From NCBI GenBank assembly GCA_013397435.1, contig VZRG01000190.1, forward strand, positions 186,001 through 250,000: a stretch of 64,000 bases of DNA, read 5' to 3'. Of the stretch, positions 12,986-26,593 are shown piece by piece. Under the pieces are notes generated by a model. It made no database searches. It was not told the DNA's origin and saw nothing but the letters and a program-made list of their open reading frames with translations. Each line of letters begins with the position of its first letter. Position 1 is the stretch's first letter. The DNA is from Erythrocercus mccallii (taxonomy: Eukaryota > Chordata > Aves > Passeriformes > Dicruridae). The position numbers were made by a program, and so were the translations under genes.

Positions 12986-15156
12986 TATGTGTTCATTAAA
13001 AGTCAAAACAAAATAATGATTTAGAAGCTCAGACAAATCAGAATGTCTGATAAAAGGAGTGAACACGTGGCAGAGAAAACATGATGTTATTGCAAGACAA
13101 CCTCATGATTTGGTATGTCTAATTATTTGTGTGGGATCAGGAATTCATTTTGTGTTGCCTGGGGTGCCAGGATGCCAGGACACTTTCTTGTGGTGAAGTT
13201 TCACAGGTGTTCTGCCCCTTCCTCCCCTCACACCCATTGTCATGGTAGCTGAATGCTTCTCCAAAATATGCAGCATGTACAGAATACTCTGTCCATTCTT
13301 CCTCCTCACATACAGAATGACCTTGAGTGAAAGTTCCTGCACTGCATTCACCACAGCTCCTCAAGGAGCATTAACAATGCTACAGAAAAGGTAAATCATG
13401 GTGCAGTTATCAGCACTTTAAAGAAGTTCTGAGATCCTTTGATGGAAGGATGACAACTAAATCTGCATTTTAAATAAATTTTCAAATGCCTTTTTGCTCA
13501 CCCTTTTTTTTCTACTTCTCTGTTTTCTAAGCTATAAACAGAGCTTCCTTTTTCATCTGTGTATTAAAAAGAAAAATAAAAGGCCCTTTGCTGAAATCTC
13601 TTTTTGGCACCACAGCATCTTACTTTAATGAACAATGCAAATTTTAAATACTCACAGATCTTTACTCGTTACTTAGATTAAGCATTATCATGATCAAATG
13701 TAATTTGAATTATTGCTGTAGAAATATTCTGTTCAGGTTTGGTAGGAACAGGAACAGAGATCTGTATTGTTTCCATTCTATCAGACAGAACCTTTCAAAC
13801 CTTTTCCTTCCTCAAGACTCTCAATAATTTTCTAGTGAGGATGAAAAATGTTCAGAACTTTCACACGTGGGATCCTGCATCACACAATATATCTGCTCCA
13901 CAGGCTGAAGATCACCGACCTACATCTGGTGCACATCTTCCCCTGCATCTCTCCATGCACAAGCCCCCAAAGCTGAAGCCAGCACCATAATAAGGAAGTG
14001 CTGGAAGTGCTTTTTTATCTGATGTGTGAAAACTATGCCAGAGTGGCCCAAAACTTGGAGGCCGCAAAGACAATTCAAGGTTTACCAGTGGGTGTTGCTG
14101 TATTGCTCCATTGATGTATGGGTAGGGTTTGAGCTTTCAGAAGGAGTACCACAGGGAAGGCAGCTCTCAGTAGCTGAACATACTGGGATTTATTGTGTTT
14201 GTTCTTCTCCTTTCAGGTCAGAAAAGCTGAGTTCTTTGGGGGAAATCCTGTTATCTGTAGAAAGTGAGACAAAACCAGATCTCCCTTTCTCTCACTCACC
14301 ACAGAAGCATGGGAGACATGGTCCAATGCTCTGGCACTGGAGCAGCTACTGAAAACTAATTAATTACAACATGATGGGGATTTGCCAGAAAAATCTGCTC
14401 CACTTAAAATCTTTCAACACAAATTTGCAAAGGATGGTTACAATTGCACAATTGGTAGAGCTAAAAAAACACGTTACCTGTATCTGCTGAACATGACTAT
14501 ACAATTGCTGACTTGCTGTGGTCCCAGTAAACAACTGAGATCCTGTTGTGTCATGTGCTTTCTGAAGAGATGATACAGATTGTTCCTGCTCTGAAGAGAT
14601 GGGGTCTATTCACATTGTACACTAAAGTATTCCCCTCTTCTTAGAGAGATCATCTTCCTGTTCTTAAACAAGCAAACCCACCCTCCTTTGCTATGCGTCC
14701 AACCATGAGAGGGATTACATGCCAAGTAGATTATGATGTATAGGAATACCAAAATCACACCAGATAGCTGTGGCACATGTCTGGCATGTTTAAGAGAGAG
14801 GCTGAGGTTTGTAACAGGGAATGGAGGGTCTCCTCTATAGGAGTTCACACACAGGTGACACTTAACACACAAGGTCTAGTGCACTACATCAGATTTTCTG
14901 CTGTATTGGCTGAATTTCTTCCCACATCATTTTGCCTTGTTGATTCCGTAAGTTGCCCGAGCATCTTGATAGTTAAATTTCTAAAATCATACATATCACA
15001 TATACTCCTCTTTCACTTATCTCCTGTCAGCATGGCAAGCCAGGCCACTGAAAAACTGAAGGAAAGGTATCTCTAGATGAATTAAGGTGCAGCCTTCATT
15101 TTAAGAACTCCTTTCTGAGTAGAGGAATTCAGATTTTATGCAGAGCTGCAAACACA
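12986..15156. other. Unique sequence; AT-rich patch at 13.56-13.75 kb
   Basis: No gene is recognised. The sub-interval 13560-13745 is AT-rich and carries an exact octamer (ATGCAAAT, 13635-13642) immediately after a SOX-like AACAAT, plus several TTAGATTA/TAATTTGAATTA-type homeodomain words. It could be a conserved non-coding element. TAATTAATTA, a paired homeodomain dimer word, occurs near 14.36 kb. A good polypyrimidine acceptor lies near 14215, but no matching donor or recognised peptide follows it. Confidence 0.55.
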
Positions 15157-15222
15157 TTTATGGAATATCCTTAGTTGGAAGGGGTCCACAAGGATCATTG
15201 AATTCCAACTCCCTATTCCTGT
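15157..15222 (-). mobile_element. CR1 LINE 3'-end fragment, inverted
   Basis: The string around tggaatatccttagttggaa, followed by ggggtccacaaggatcattg and aattccaactcc, closely follows the reverse complement of the 3' end of avian CR1 non-LTR retrotransposons. CR1 copies are usually 5'-truncated, and this is a short 3' remnant. Similarity fades after about 15222, although the following 130 bp are GC-richer and could hold more decayed CR1. It has no coding capacity. The exact subfamily cannot be assigned by eye. Confidence 0.8.
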
Positions 15223-18150
15223 TTCTGCCTCTCAGTGAGCCCCCAGTACATCTCAGACCTAACCTGCATCCTCCAGAGGAGATGTTTGGCTGCCCCCAGC
15301 ACACCCCAGCTCCCTTTCCCCACTCATTTCTGTTGCTCTTCAAGAAACCCTGGGACAGGGCTTGAAAGAATGCAAGTGCTTCACAGTCAGCTGCAGTCCA
15401 GAAACTCACATTTTGGGATTATGAGCCTGCACTATTCCACAGAGCAGCCCAACTCTGCTGGCATGGAATCAGGGATAAAACTATCATTGGCCTCCACAGA
15501 AGCTAAGTCAGGCCAAAGCAGGGAGCAAAGCACACTTGAACACTTCACCTGCAAGGTCTTCTGGCCATCAGCAGTTTATGGCAGCACTTCATCCCTGTCT
15601 GGTTGCCGTGTGTGAGGCTGGAGTTGGAACTGGCTTTACTCTGACTCACTTTTTCCATACAGATTCCCCTAAAAACAGAGATCTATTAGAGAATTAACAC
15701 AATTTTTACAGATAGAAAAACCCAACCAAACAAACCCATGATGAGAAACAAAATACTGCACACATGAATCACTATGAGGTTGAAACTTCCATATCAGCCT
15801 AAATAATGGGAAACATTCAGTTTAATTGAGGTATCTCCTTATAGATACTGCAGGCAAACAGGGGTATCTGGTTATTGTTAGTGATGAGAGGAGGGTCGGA
15901 GGGACTGGGAGTCTCCAAGCACCTCCAGAAAGCATCCAAGAGACAGAATCTCTGCAACAGCCAGTTGCTCAGCGCACGCTCTGCAGGCTGGACAGATGAG
16001 TATATACACAGTTTTCTCGAGCTTGGGTTCCTTCCAAGATCAAAAATTGATTCCACCTGAGGTAGGCAGACTCACAAATCACCTTATCTTACATGACATG
16101 ACAGACAGATGTTTTTCTGTTGCACTGAACTGCACAAATGGGACATGTTCTCCTCAGGTCAGGCTCCCGGGTTAACGCCTGGCACATGGAGCTGCCTTCC
16201 TGCCTTTCTTGCGGGAAGACCAAAGGTGAAAAGGTCAGGCACTGTGGGCTTGCCAACAGGCAACCAACCAGAAGGTCCCAAAGGTACTGACAGCATTGGT
16301 CACACCTAAAATATTCCTTGTGTTGTGTCGTTTGGACTCTAAGATATGGAAGCAGGGACACGTCCATTGATAGATGTTCATGCAGCAAGGACTGACATAC
16401 CAAAACCAAGGTCCATCCTGCCATGAGGCGGTACACAAATTACAAAAAGACAGTATCCACTACTTCCCCATTTCCTGTGGTCTGAATAGCTGCACGTAAG
16501 AGCACTTTGGAGGCCAGATGAGCACAGCTGTGTTCACAGCAGTTGAGACAGAAGCTTGCACTGAGACATAACAATGTTTGTAGTTGCTTTTGTACCTGCT
16601 TGTCAGGTCCCACCTGGATGCTGCTCCCCAGCCTGTAGAGCACAGAGAACAGCATTCCATCAGGGTATCCTGCTGCAAGGACGTGTCCAACTTGGTCCCT
16701 ACAGCACAGCAGTGATTGTTGGGCATCCATTCCCCATCCCCCAATTAGAAAATTGACTCCTAGAAGCTCAAAAATACACCCATCACAGTAAACCAGAAAG
16801 GCTTTACAGTAGTCATTTGGGGGAGCCTTTTGAGCAGCAGGGGTATTGCCATCAGCAAAAAGCAACCCCTCATGTAATAGTTCTACAGTCTTATCCTCCT
16901 AGCAGTGAGCTCTGGTGAGTGATGTTAAATATTTAAATTACTGTTCCCTTTAACTCCAGAGACTAAAGACTATGCCTGTGTAAACAAGCTCTCTGAATGT
17001 GGTGATGTATTTAAATTGTTCTTCTTCTTTTTATTTCATCCCACATCAAAATACTATGGAGCACCAGGAGCCTCCTCACTCACAGAACTCAAGGAGAAGC
17101 CTTAGTGATGCTCACGATTTGAAGGTTTTTGGTTTGCTCCAGAGCAGAGCTTAAATTTTGCATACTCTAAAGAATTATGGCCAGGACCATAAACTGGCAT
17201 ATCAGTGTTATGAAGCCTCAGATGATGAACTAGGGCACTGAACATGCTTCGAACACTTCTATCAAAACTTTGAATTTGCATTTTATGTTGTCCAGCTTTG
17301 TGGGCTCAGCCTAGGCACTTTCCTTGGACAATCAGAATTGCATGAAATATTGCACAGTTCAGTACAACAGCTGGCTCCAGGCCAACTGAAACAAGGACTT
17401 GCTGAGTCAATTTGGTATTTCCTTACCTGTTTTCACATGTCGAAGAAATCTCTGAATTTCTGCACAAACAGGATTTGCATATGTGAATGCAAGTGCCTGT
17501 CAACTATTAGTTTGAAAGAAGGATCCCTGGACATTGTGGTATATAGCCTTCAAAGAGATATGATGCTCCTAAAATCTGAAGAAACAAGGCACCCTAAGCC
17601 AAGATAGAGGAAGAATCTGGAGAATTTATCCTCCCTGTGTATATGTTTATAAAACTGTTGGTACAAGTGTCTCCCACCAATATGGAGCATGGCTCTCAGG
17701 CAAACTGGTCTCTCTTGCTTGTCTGACTTTCTTCCACAGGGGCACTCCTCAGATTCTGCTGGGTGGGGATGTGGGTGCATGGAACACCCTGGAACAAAAC
17801 AAGATGCAAAATGCCTTTCCAGTGGAGAGAACAAGTGAGGAAACTGATCTTCGTGGAGAGCTTTGCAGAACACCAGCCTGGTGCTACCAGCTTGAACCTA
17901 ACTTTCATGACCCAAAATTTTATGAAACTGTCTCATCTTTATCCACAGAGGAACTCACAAACAAAAGATTTTTAAAAAGCACCAAAATAACCAAACAAAT
18001 CCCCCCAAAACTTCTTCCCATGAAACGATTAATGTTTAAATTTTAGGCACATGGGAAACAGTTTTTTTCAGAAATTCTTTCACCTTAAGCATATTTTTTA
18101 GAGAAAAAGAGAGAGTAAAGCATCGTTTGTTTAATTCCTAGATTTTCTCT
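15223..18150. other. Unique sequence; overlapping non-homologous open frames
   Basis: Between 15.8 and 16.9 kb open frames of 80-140 codons lie on both strands, for example minus 16089-16436 and 16440-16865. The peptides are rich in Cys and Leu but show no periodic finger, enzyme or retroviral motif that I recognise. I treat them as chance frames. The rest, to 18.15 kb, is unique sequence without an identifiable feature. Confidence 0.6.
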
Positions 18151-18620
18151 TTGAAATGTTCAGAAATCCACCTCGTTTCTGAATTCTACACTGAAACTCA
18201 ATTATGCTTTATAGATTTACGTAATTGCAGCATTTTATATTTCTTCAATATTTTACATTCATATTGGCACAGAGGATTTGCTAATGGTATGTGGAGACTG
18301 AATCATCAAATACCTTTAGCCTGCACCCTGTACATTGCATTAACTAAAAGCAAGACGCAATCTGAATGGCTAATTTATAAATTTCCAACAAAATGCAGGG
18401 TTTGGCTAAGTATTGCTGAAGGAGCTCAGCAGGGAACAACTATTAGTTGTACTTTATTCTAGTTGTGTGATATTTCACTACTCAGCTAAGTTTAAAATCT
18501 TTCCATGACAATCTGTCATCTATAGTGGAAGCATACAGTAAATTAATTTGCCAAACAAGGAGAGAAACTGGGTTTTTTAAAAAATTACAAGTTTCATTAA
18601 AATTCAAACTGAAATGTCAT
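18150..18620. promoter_or_regulatory. Candidate conserved non-coding element
   Basis: This AT-rich block has long runs of non-repetitive words typical of vertebrate developmental enhancers: TTACGTAATTGCAG, AAATTAATTTGCC, TGACAATCTGTCA and several TTTATAAATTT-type strings. It is free of simple repeats and has no sustained coding frame. The call comes from base composition and motif texture alone, because conservation cannot be computed here. A chance AT-rich segment is the main alternative. Confidence 0.25.
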
Positions 18621-18929
18621 TTCTAAAAGATTAAAAAAGATAAAATGTGCTATTCAAGAAATTGCACTGTTTGAGTACATTTCCTTCTTCCTGAAGAGTG
18701 TTTTTTAAATTGTTATAAACCAGTTTATATTAACTCTAAATATTACTATTGTTTGCTGAAACAACAGTTTTCCTTATGGATTGATGGCAACAATTTTAGA
18801 GCAATTATTTGATTTCTTGAGTGGTTGAAACACAGTAATTATTTTCTGATTCTCATCTATGATAGCAAGCATTCAAGCAGATAGTCAACATTTTCAAGGT
18901 CAGATCAGAAGTTATATTAGCACATTCCT

Positions 18930-19040
18930 GCTTTCAAGTTAAGCACGTGCTTAAGTGCCTTTCTAGCCTGAGATCTGACACCTGTTTAAATCAAAACACA
19001 ACTCCACTGAACTCAGTGGTGTTGCATCTGTATGTGAGCA
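18930..19040. mobile_element. Probable ancient amniote interspersed repeat
   Basis: The block contains ttaagcacgtgcttaagtgc and, about 50 bp on, a string around actccactgaactcagtgg. Both resemble phrases I know from very old CR1/L3-like repeats shared by turtles, crocodiles and birds. The first phrase is a perfect 16-bp palindrome (18939-18954) with an E-box CACGTG at its centre. Decay is heavy, so family and orientation are uncertain. It adjoins the candidate conserved element at 18.15-18.62 kb. Confidence 0.4.
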
Positions 19041-22000
19041 GGATATGCGAGAAGAAAATGAGACCCATATGGCTTTGAAAAAATCTCAGCAAAATGTTGG
19101 ACTAGTGCTGTGGATTAAAAGGAGGCCTAAAACTCATGGAATTATTCTTATTTTAGTTGTCAGTGCTGTATTTATCTGGTATTTCCTGGCTGTCTATTAT
19201 ATATTTAAGATAACATAGCCTCATCGTTTTATACCAGCTAAGACTTTGACCCTAAAAGTGAATTTTTATGTATTATGCACTCCAGAAATCAAATCATGAG
19301 AATTACAGTCCTTTAATCAAGAAAAAGAAGTGACATCATATGCTTATCACAGCACAGCTCAAATTTCCAATACTGCACTGCTAGGAGCAATCCAGCTGAA
19401 TGAACAAATAAGATCTTCAGGACTGAAAATGACATCTGAGCAAAACATGAGGACGCTGCCTATAAAGAAGATGATGAGGTTCATTAAATTAATTATTTCT
19501 TTCTAGAAAAACACACACAAGAGTATGGCTACACTCTGATCATGAAAGACAGTAACACAGTAAATCTACCTCGTATTGAGCTCCACAGTCCACATTTAAA
19601 TTATTCTTAGGTAGACTAGCACAAGCTGTGTCTCCATGAGTCCCATACAAACATATATTCATTGTCACTTGATGGAACTTGTAGATAAATGTCAGTCCTC
19701 CCACTGCTTCTGTTGCTTGTGTTGTACTGCCTTGAACTCCTTGTGAAGGCCTCCTGAATAGATTAATACATCTACAGGCCATGAAACAAAAGTTCATGTT
19801 TTCTTCTTGAAAAAGGTCTATTACTGGCTTGATCTATTCATTCAAGGCTACAAGTAACTGATACCTAATGATAAAAAGAGTTGGCCTAGATTCCCAACAG
19901 ATACAGCTTGGCAGAGATCCACCAGTGTCCACACAGCCAAAGTAAAGATCTGTTACTCTCTGTTTCTTTAAATATAAGTCACCAAAGTGATACACAAAAC
20001 TGCTGGTGAAAATTTTCTACTGAAAAGAACATGGCACTTATAGGTCCCATCTCTTGCCATGAATGCTTCAACCAAGGAAATGTTTAATACAATACGTATA
20101 ATTCCCATTCATTTCCCCTTGTTTGAGAGAAAATTACAAAGTGTTCTCAAGATTACACCAAAAAAAAAAAAAAGCGACAATGCCTTTTGCATCTCCCTTT
20201 CTGGTGTCCCAGCACAACCCTGGGGAGCCCTTCTCATTTTTTTCCTTTCGGAATGATGCACACTGCAGAGAGACTCAGCAAAGAGGGAATATCTGAGGCA
20301 TAGCTGAAGCTGGAGAGTGACAGTGGTCACTAGGACAGTGCTACACAAGTGTCTTCCAGAGCTACTATAGGCAGCAAATATCACTTAGCAAATATGAAGT
20401 CAGTAGTCTTTTCCTCTGGGTGGGTGAGCTGGAGGGGTAAACACTGATACCCCAGAGTAGATTTCTGTGCAGGTGCACATCACTGGTGTATCACTCTAAC
20501 TGGTTACCCAGTGGAGTTCAACACTACAAACACTAAAGGACAGTAAATATCATTATCAGAGGCAAAGAGAAAAATGTCAAAAAAGGTGTCTCTGCATACA
20601 GAAGATAGATGAACTACAAGGAATTGCAGACACTGGAAATTTACAGAGACTCAAGGGGAGAGTGAACAACTTTATAGAAAAGAAATCCACAGAGTTTGCC
20701 ACCAGCCTGTGCCTGCCTTAGCAAGATCAAAATGATAACAGTTAGAGGAATGCATTAGGGAGAGCTGTATTACGCACTCAACCTTTTCTCATGTCCTTCA
20801 CTAGTTCCCTTCTCTGAGCCATGACTGGAAAGAGAATCCTGGGACTGATGGAACCGCAGTCTGGTCCATTGCAGCCGTTCTCATGGGACAAAAGAATCAC
20901 AGAGCTGCTGGCCTGCCATCTGTCATCTTCTAACAATCATTTGTTGGTCATACATACACTCAGAAATGTTCTGATCATTACTAGTTGCTTAAGTAGGCCA
21001 CATGCCAGCAGCAGGGGAAGAAAGGTCTTGGTGGCAAGCGTGTAAAGGCAGTTGACAAAGTTATACTGGCATGGGTAAAGAAACTGCTGCCCTGGCAATG
21101 TGCTGCCTTGGAAAGGCATGAGTGCCGAGCACCAGCCAGGGCAGCCCTGGGGAGATGAATTCAGTGTGTCTGGAATGAAGGCAACATCCGACTGCACACA
21201 AAAGCAAATGCCTACCATACAGTTGTCACTGCTCTTTTGTCTGCCTGAAAAGACAGGACAATTTATAGCTGTCAAGGCAAGTGGTCTGGTCAATCCTTCT
21301 TGCAATGCCTCTGAGTCTTGGCATAGAAGGGCATGATGAGATCACCACAACTGAGATCCCGGAGTGTTGCCAAATCCTCTTCTGCTCTTCAGAAAATCTG
21401 GGCATGTGTCAGTTAACAGCAAACTCAAAGCCATTTCTGATGGCCCACTCTGAGACAGTAGAGTTGAAAGACTGAAGAAATTCTATAAACCCTTGCTTAA
21501 GGCAGACATCAGCTGCGGGTACAATTTTGACAACTTTGGCTAGAACAGAAGAACATCCCGAGCTGTCCCAGGCTAGGAGTAATGATACAGTGCAGTATGA
21601 ACAGGCAATCAGATATAACAAAAGCAGGAAAGCAGGAAGGTGGAGGTCAGAAATAAGTATTTGATATCTTGAGGGATTATAAAACTCAGTCTTGTTTCCT
21701 GCCTATAAGACCATTCCATACAGACTCTCCAGACCTTGCACAGCAATCAGGGAGTACAAACCACCAGCCCCTCGAGGGACCTGCAGATCCAGCAGTGCCA
21801 AGGTAAAGCTTACTGAAATAGAGGGAGCAGATCCACCAACCTATCCTGGTATCTCAGAATCCTTATCAACTCTTTACCCCTTCACATCCAGGAACATCCA
21901 TCCCCTGACTACATTATGCTATCAGGAAACTGTCCCATGGAACAGCCTTTGTTGCCTGTATTTCAGTAGTGCTGTGGACTGGAGGTTCACTGACTGTAAC

Positions 22001-24650
22001 ACTGGCACAGGACAGAGAGGAACAGCTAAATGGGCCTACAGATGTCTTCTGTTCCTGTTCGCAGAACTAAAGACTCAAGAGGAGAGGAGAGCCCCAGGCT
22101 GTAGTCTCAGTCACTCAGGGTGTGAACACACTGTAACTCTGCTGGACTCAGCATGGGCTATTAGTCATGTAAAACAACAAATTTGCTCCTTTAACAGGTT
22201 TTTTTTTCCCTTGGTCTTCTCTGAACTGTCTCCAATTTGCCAGTATTAGGAATTCAGTGTTGGATCCCAATGCCAGATACAGCCACAACAGATTCACACA
22301 ATTGTCAGGCTCAGAAAAAACCTTCAAGATCAGAAGAGCTAATTACTTCCTTACTCCATAAGATGACGCCTTTTGCACAAGCAGCCTTAAAACATTAGTT
22401 ATGGGGGCTTTTGCATCCCATTGGATCACTTTATGTGCCAGAATGATCCCTGTGGAAACATTCCTATGTTTCCACCAGTCTTGCTTCTGCATAAATTTAT
22501 TTTCCCTACATTTCCTACTAAATAGATTGGTCTCAGATTTATTTTCTCCACAGCCTGCTTTCTTGCTTGCCTGCTTCTCTCTCCTATGTTTTCTTTTTAG
22601 TAACATGTCTGCCTTTATCAGCCATGATCCCATCTCCCACCTGAAGACTGCAGAAGAATTCATGACCAAGAACACATAACGATCTTCAAAATTTTTTGTT
22701 ACTTTTAAAACCAGCTCTGCAAGTTGAGAACCTGGATCTAGACTGATCTCTTCAGTGACCCACAAAAAACTCCTGCCTGCATCTTAAAGCTGTTTGTTTT
22801 CATTGCTTCTATAGAGAGCATTTTCAGCCCAGCAGCAGTACCTCTCTCCAAGACAACTTTGCATTGATTACCTAAGCAGGTTTCATTGCAAGACACTGTG
22901 ATCTTACACTTCTCTAAAATCCAAATACTCTCATAAAAAGTACAGGTTTTCCAGACAAGATGAACTTTTTTATAAGCCTGTACTGCTGATTTGCATTATT
23001 AAAATAAAAGTAAAAATCTGACAAGAAGATCCACTTCAGGTATGGCAGGCCCAGAAAAGATCAGTTGTTGCAACTGCAACATTTGCAATTCTTTTGTTGA
23101 ACTTGAAGATGGACTGTGCTGCTTTCCCCTGCCCTTTCACTGCCTCCCATCAAAGGCTTATGTTTATTAAGCTATTCCCTAAACAACCTGGGATGTGCAG
23201 TAACTTCTTATCTCTGCATGTTCACATTCTCCTAGCACAGTTATTGAGACTGGGTCTTTCTGACCTGACTCCACATATTTTTCTTGGCACAGGATTTATT
23301 TTTTAAGAGGATCACTATTTCAGCCAATTTTTGCATCATTAACCACCTCCTCCTCTCTATTTATTTATATTTTAATAAACCACTAATTTCCCAATCAAGG
23401 AACAAGGCCAGTTTTGGCTAAAAGCCAGACTCAGACAAAAACCCAGTAGTAATAGAAATAGCTACATGAAGCCATTTTCAGAAGAAAGAATATCAGCATT
23501 AAATATCAGTTAGAAGCTGTGAACTGCAGGTAACAGATAAAGGAGGCAAAAGGTATCAGGAAAGTTCCTGCTGACAGATTGGAAGCCAAAGACAAATGCT
23601 TAAGCAAGAATGTGATAACAGAATTTCTAACAATTGTCTGTTACCTGACTGCAGACTGTAAAATTGCTGATAAGAGACAACTGAGAAAAGAAAAACTATT
23701 CAGCAAGTAGTTCAGCTCTGGATTTGGAACACTGCAGAAGGAGCACAGCAATATGGAGAAGAAGGATTCACCTCCTGTCTGGTCTATGTGCACATATAAA
23801 CTCCCAAAGACTTAGCCAAATGTCAGTACATGAATAGCATGTCCTAAAAAGCTAAGTAATTCAAGAGGACTGACATGGTAAACACAAGGGGAGTTTCAGA
23901 AAGAAGAAGTGGCTTACCCTGACAATTTTCATCCAGGGAGCCTGAAATCAGCACAGGCAAAAAGAACGGAGAAGATGATAGATGATTCCGCTGAAAGGCA
24001 AAGAAGGAACAGAAATCAGAAAATAAAACTAAGGCAAATCAAAAATGTTTTATGGAAAAGAGAGTTTGATAAGCAAACCTGCAATCGGAGAGATGGATGG
24101 CAAATGCAATGTGCAAACTCTGGGTATGTATTTGTGCACAATGAAGCATTCCACATACAAACTGCCATTAGAACACATCAATAAAGGCATGTTTTAGGCA
24201 AAGCTTAGTTATTTGAGATCTGTAGAAGAGTCTAGAGAGGATGCACTGATAAAAGAGAAAAAAACTAAATATATCACTTCTACCTGACTAGATCAACAGA
24301 GGAACAGACAGCCATGAAGGCAGGTGGTTCTCTCTTTGTGTGGTCTTGGTACAATACCAAGACCTATTCTTGCGTGAATAATTAAAATGCATATCAGTTT
24401 GGAGGGGGTTTTGGGAGGGTAAAACAATACCAGAAGTAAAGAGATAGACAAAACTCTTCTTAACAATTAATTTACAGCTTGATTGGTTATAAAAATGTAT
24501 TGAGATGAGTCGATTAGAAGAAAAAAAATCTTCATCCAGTGAAAACACCTCAGGTGAATAGACCCTTTCAGGCAGCAGAGAAAGGCATAGTTACAGTCTG
24601 TGCCTGAAAGGCAAAGCCAGAAACTGAGAAATAAAAGACACATTTTGAAC
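19040..24650. other. Unique sequence, including the longest open frame
   Basis: The longest open frame of the window (21692-22249, plus strand, 185 codons) lies here. It has no signal peptide, membrane segment or motif I recognise, it contains splice-like strings, and its composition matches its surroundings, so I do not call it a gene. An A run sits at 20160-20173. No repeat family was recognised in the remainder. Confidence 0.65.
20160..20173. repeat. Poly(A) run
   Basis: About 14 consecutive A follow gattacacc. I looked upstream for a retrocopied gene body or SINE and found none, so it is annotated only as a homopolymer. Confidence 0.9.
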
Positions 24651-24705
24651 TGAGAGGATGATTAATTTTAGGACAAACTACCACGGGAAGTGGTGAATTC
24701 TCGTA
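24651..24705 (+). mobile_element. Ancient CR1 LINE fragment
   Basis: The words gatgattaattttaggacaa, actaccacgggaagtggtga and attctc follow an old CR1-type consensus known from turtles, crocodilians and birds: a phrase of the form 'gattaac...ggaacaaactaccaagggaagtggtgaattctcc'. Orientation is plus. Similarity may continue weakly to about 24790. The copy is much more diverged than the one at 57829, indicating insertion before the modern avian CR1 wave. Confidence 0.65.
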
Positions 24706-25688
24706 TGATTCAGGTCAGCAGAAGGTGGGATCCATCAGTCAGTGACACACGAGGCATCTGATTAAATCATTTGCAAACCATTCCAGGCACTGAGGTCTGT
24801 GCCTTGCTGAGGAAGCCCAGAGCTGAGCTGCACCCTCTGACCCAGCAACCTGCGACAGGGAAATGTCTCTGGTCAGCTGCACGTTGCTCTTCCTTGCTCC
24901 CTTTCACAGAATGGATTGCTCCTTCCTAAAGTGCCCATCCTGGCAACACAGGAGCTTAAGAGATGAACAGAGCTTGCTTTGAATTGGAGGGAAACTCATA
25001 TACATACCTTACCAGCAGGGAAACACATACTTTACAAGGTAAACCGCACCTAAGACTTTTTTCCCTTCTCTCTCTTTTCAAATCAATCAGGCCCTGTAAG
25101 TTTGACTCTATATGCACCTCTCTTGCTTTCTGTCAAATTAAAAAAATTCAATTCTAGGTGAATATACAATCTCTTCCATTCAGGACTGGTGCTGGCAAAG
25201 CATGGGATGATGGGAATTTGCTGCTGGCAACATGAAGATGGGCTGCAGCCACAGAAATTCAACGGGATTCCCACATGCTGACAGAGCTTAGATGCCATCA
25301 AGAGTTTGGGGATTTGGGTCACTTTGCTGTGAAAGGTTTGCTAAAATTCAGTCAAGAAAGAGCAGCCATCGTGAGCCCAGTCAGGGAACCCTCTGACAAG
25401 GGACACTGGGCCCACCACTATCACTGTCTTGTCCCTTCTCCTGCCCAGGCTCAGGTCCACACTCTGCCCTTGGCTTCCTATTCATTATCTTTCCACAATC
25501 CTTGTTTTGGAAGAGCCTGGTTGTCCCATAGACCCTGAATGAGGAACCAGTGGGATTCACAGGTCTTAGACCTACAACTCAAAATCTGAACAGAGAAGAT
25601 TTAATACTTGCTCATAATTTGAGCTTTGCCAGACCTGAGCATAGAGAATATCAGTTTCCCAGTCTGCCCATTAAATTTCCCATGCCAG

Positions 25689-25780
25689 CTCCATATTCAC
25701 TGGAGGAAATAAATGAGAAAGAAGGGCTGGGAGAGGTGAACTTTGTAACAAGCCATATTGGTATATGGAAGCAGGGAAAG
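25689..25780 (+). other. Exon-like block, candidate coding exon
   Basis: An acceptor (aaatttcccatgccag) is followed by 92 bases that stay open and end at the strong donor AAG|gtgagtag. The frame opens at about 25532 and runs to 25984. The translated core reads PYSLEEINEKEG... and is acidic and low in Cys. I recognise no family. Phase would be one base carried in and none carried out. The donor is among the best in the window and the acceptor is moderate. A chance pairing is quite possible. Confidence 0.2.
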
Positions 25781-26593
25781 GTGAGTAGAGTTTATTTTAT
25801 CAGCACTGCACAGGAAATCTCAGTCCCAAAAATTGCTCTTATCCCAGCCAGCATTCCATGTTATTTCTGGCACCTTTGTAAATTGATTTGCAAAACCCCC
25901 TTAGGACTCCTTCAGTATCTCTCACCTCCCTCCACCTCGAGTATTTTACTGCAAACCAGAGCTGTTCCTACACCGTCAGGTTGAAGCAGCTCTGGGGGAC
26001 TCCTAGCACCACAGCCAGCACAGACACACCAAGAATTCCAACAACACCGACTCCAGCTGCTAAATAGCTGAATAAAAGGCTGCCCCTGGACACAGCCTGC
26101 TCAGAAAGTCGAGCTTGTCACTGGCTCTGCTGAGGAAATTAAGCCAGCTCAGGCATGCAGATAGAGGGACTCTGCACCTTCTGTAGAGGTCTAGTTTAAG
26201 AGGAATATCCCCAGAATGACCCTGATGCCTTGTTTCCCTGTGAGAGACCGGTCTCATTTCATTCATGCCATAGTAAACCTGATTCAGAGACAATAATTTA
26301 ATTTTTTTTTTGTTCTTGTCTTCCAAAAAAACAATGTTCCCACATTCTGGGGCGAAAGCCACATTTTAAAAACTCAGTTGCAAATTTTGTTTCAAGAAGA
26401 ACTTGAAAATCATTCATCGATTTTTCTTGTTCAGAGGGGTAATCTGTTTAACTCACGATGTCCTAAATCTGATTTTCAGGCATAAATGGAATTCGGGGGT
26501 CAGACTCAGGCCCACCGGTTTGATGGACCCGTAGAGGGCACCAGACACTCATTTTTCAGTGCACTGGCCAGGTGCTTATCCTGTCCTCCCCAG

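Noticed and set aside
20160..20173. Poly(A) runs as tails of processed pseudogenes (also 44565-44579)
   Set aside because: No retrocopied coding sequence, SINE body or target-site duplication was recognisable next to either run.
21692..22249. Longest open frame (185 codons, plus strand)
   Set aside because: No domain, signal or repeat structure is recognisable, the composition equals its flanks, and its length is within what chance gives over six frames in 64 kb.
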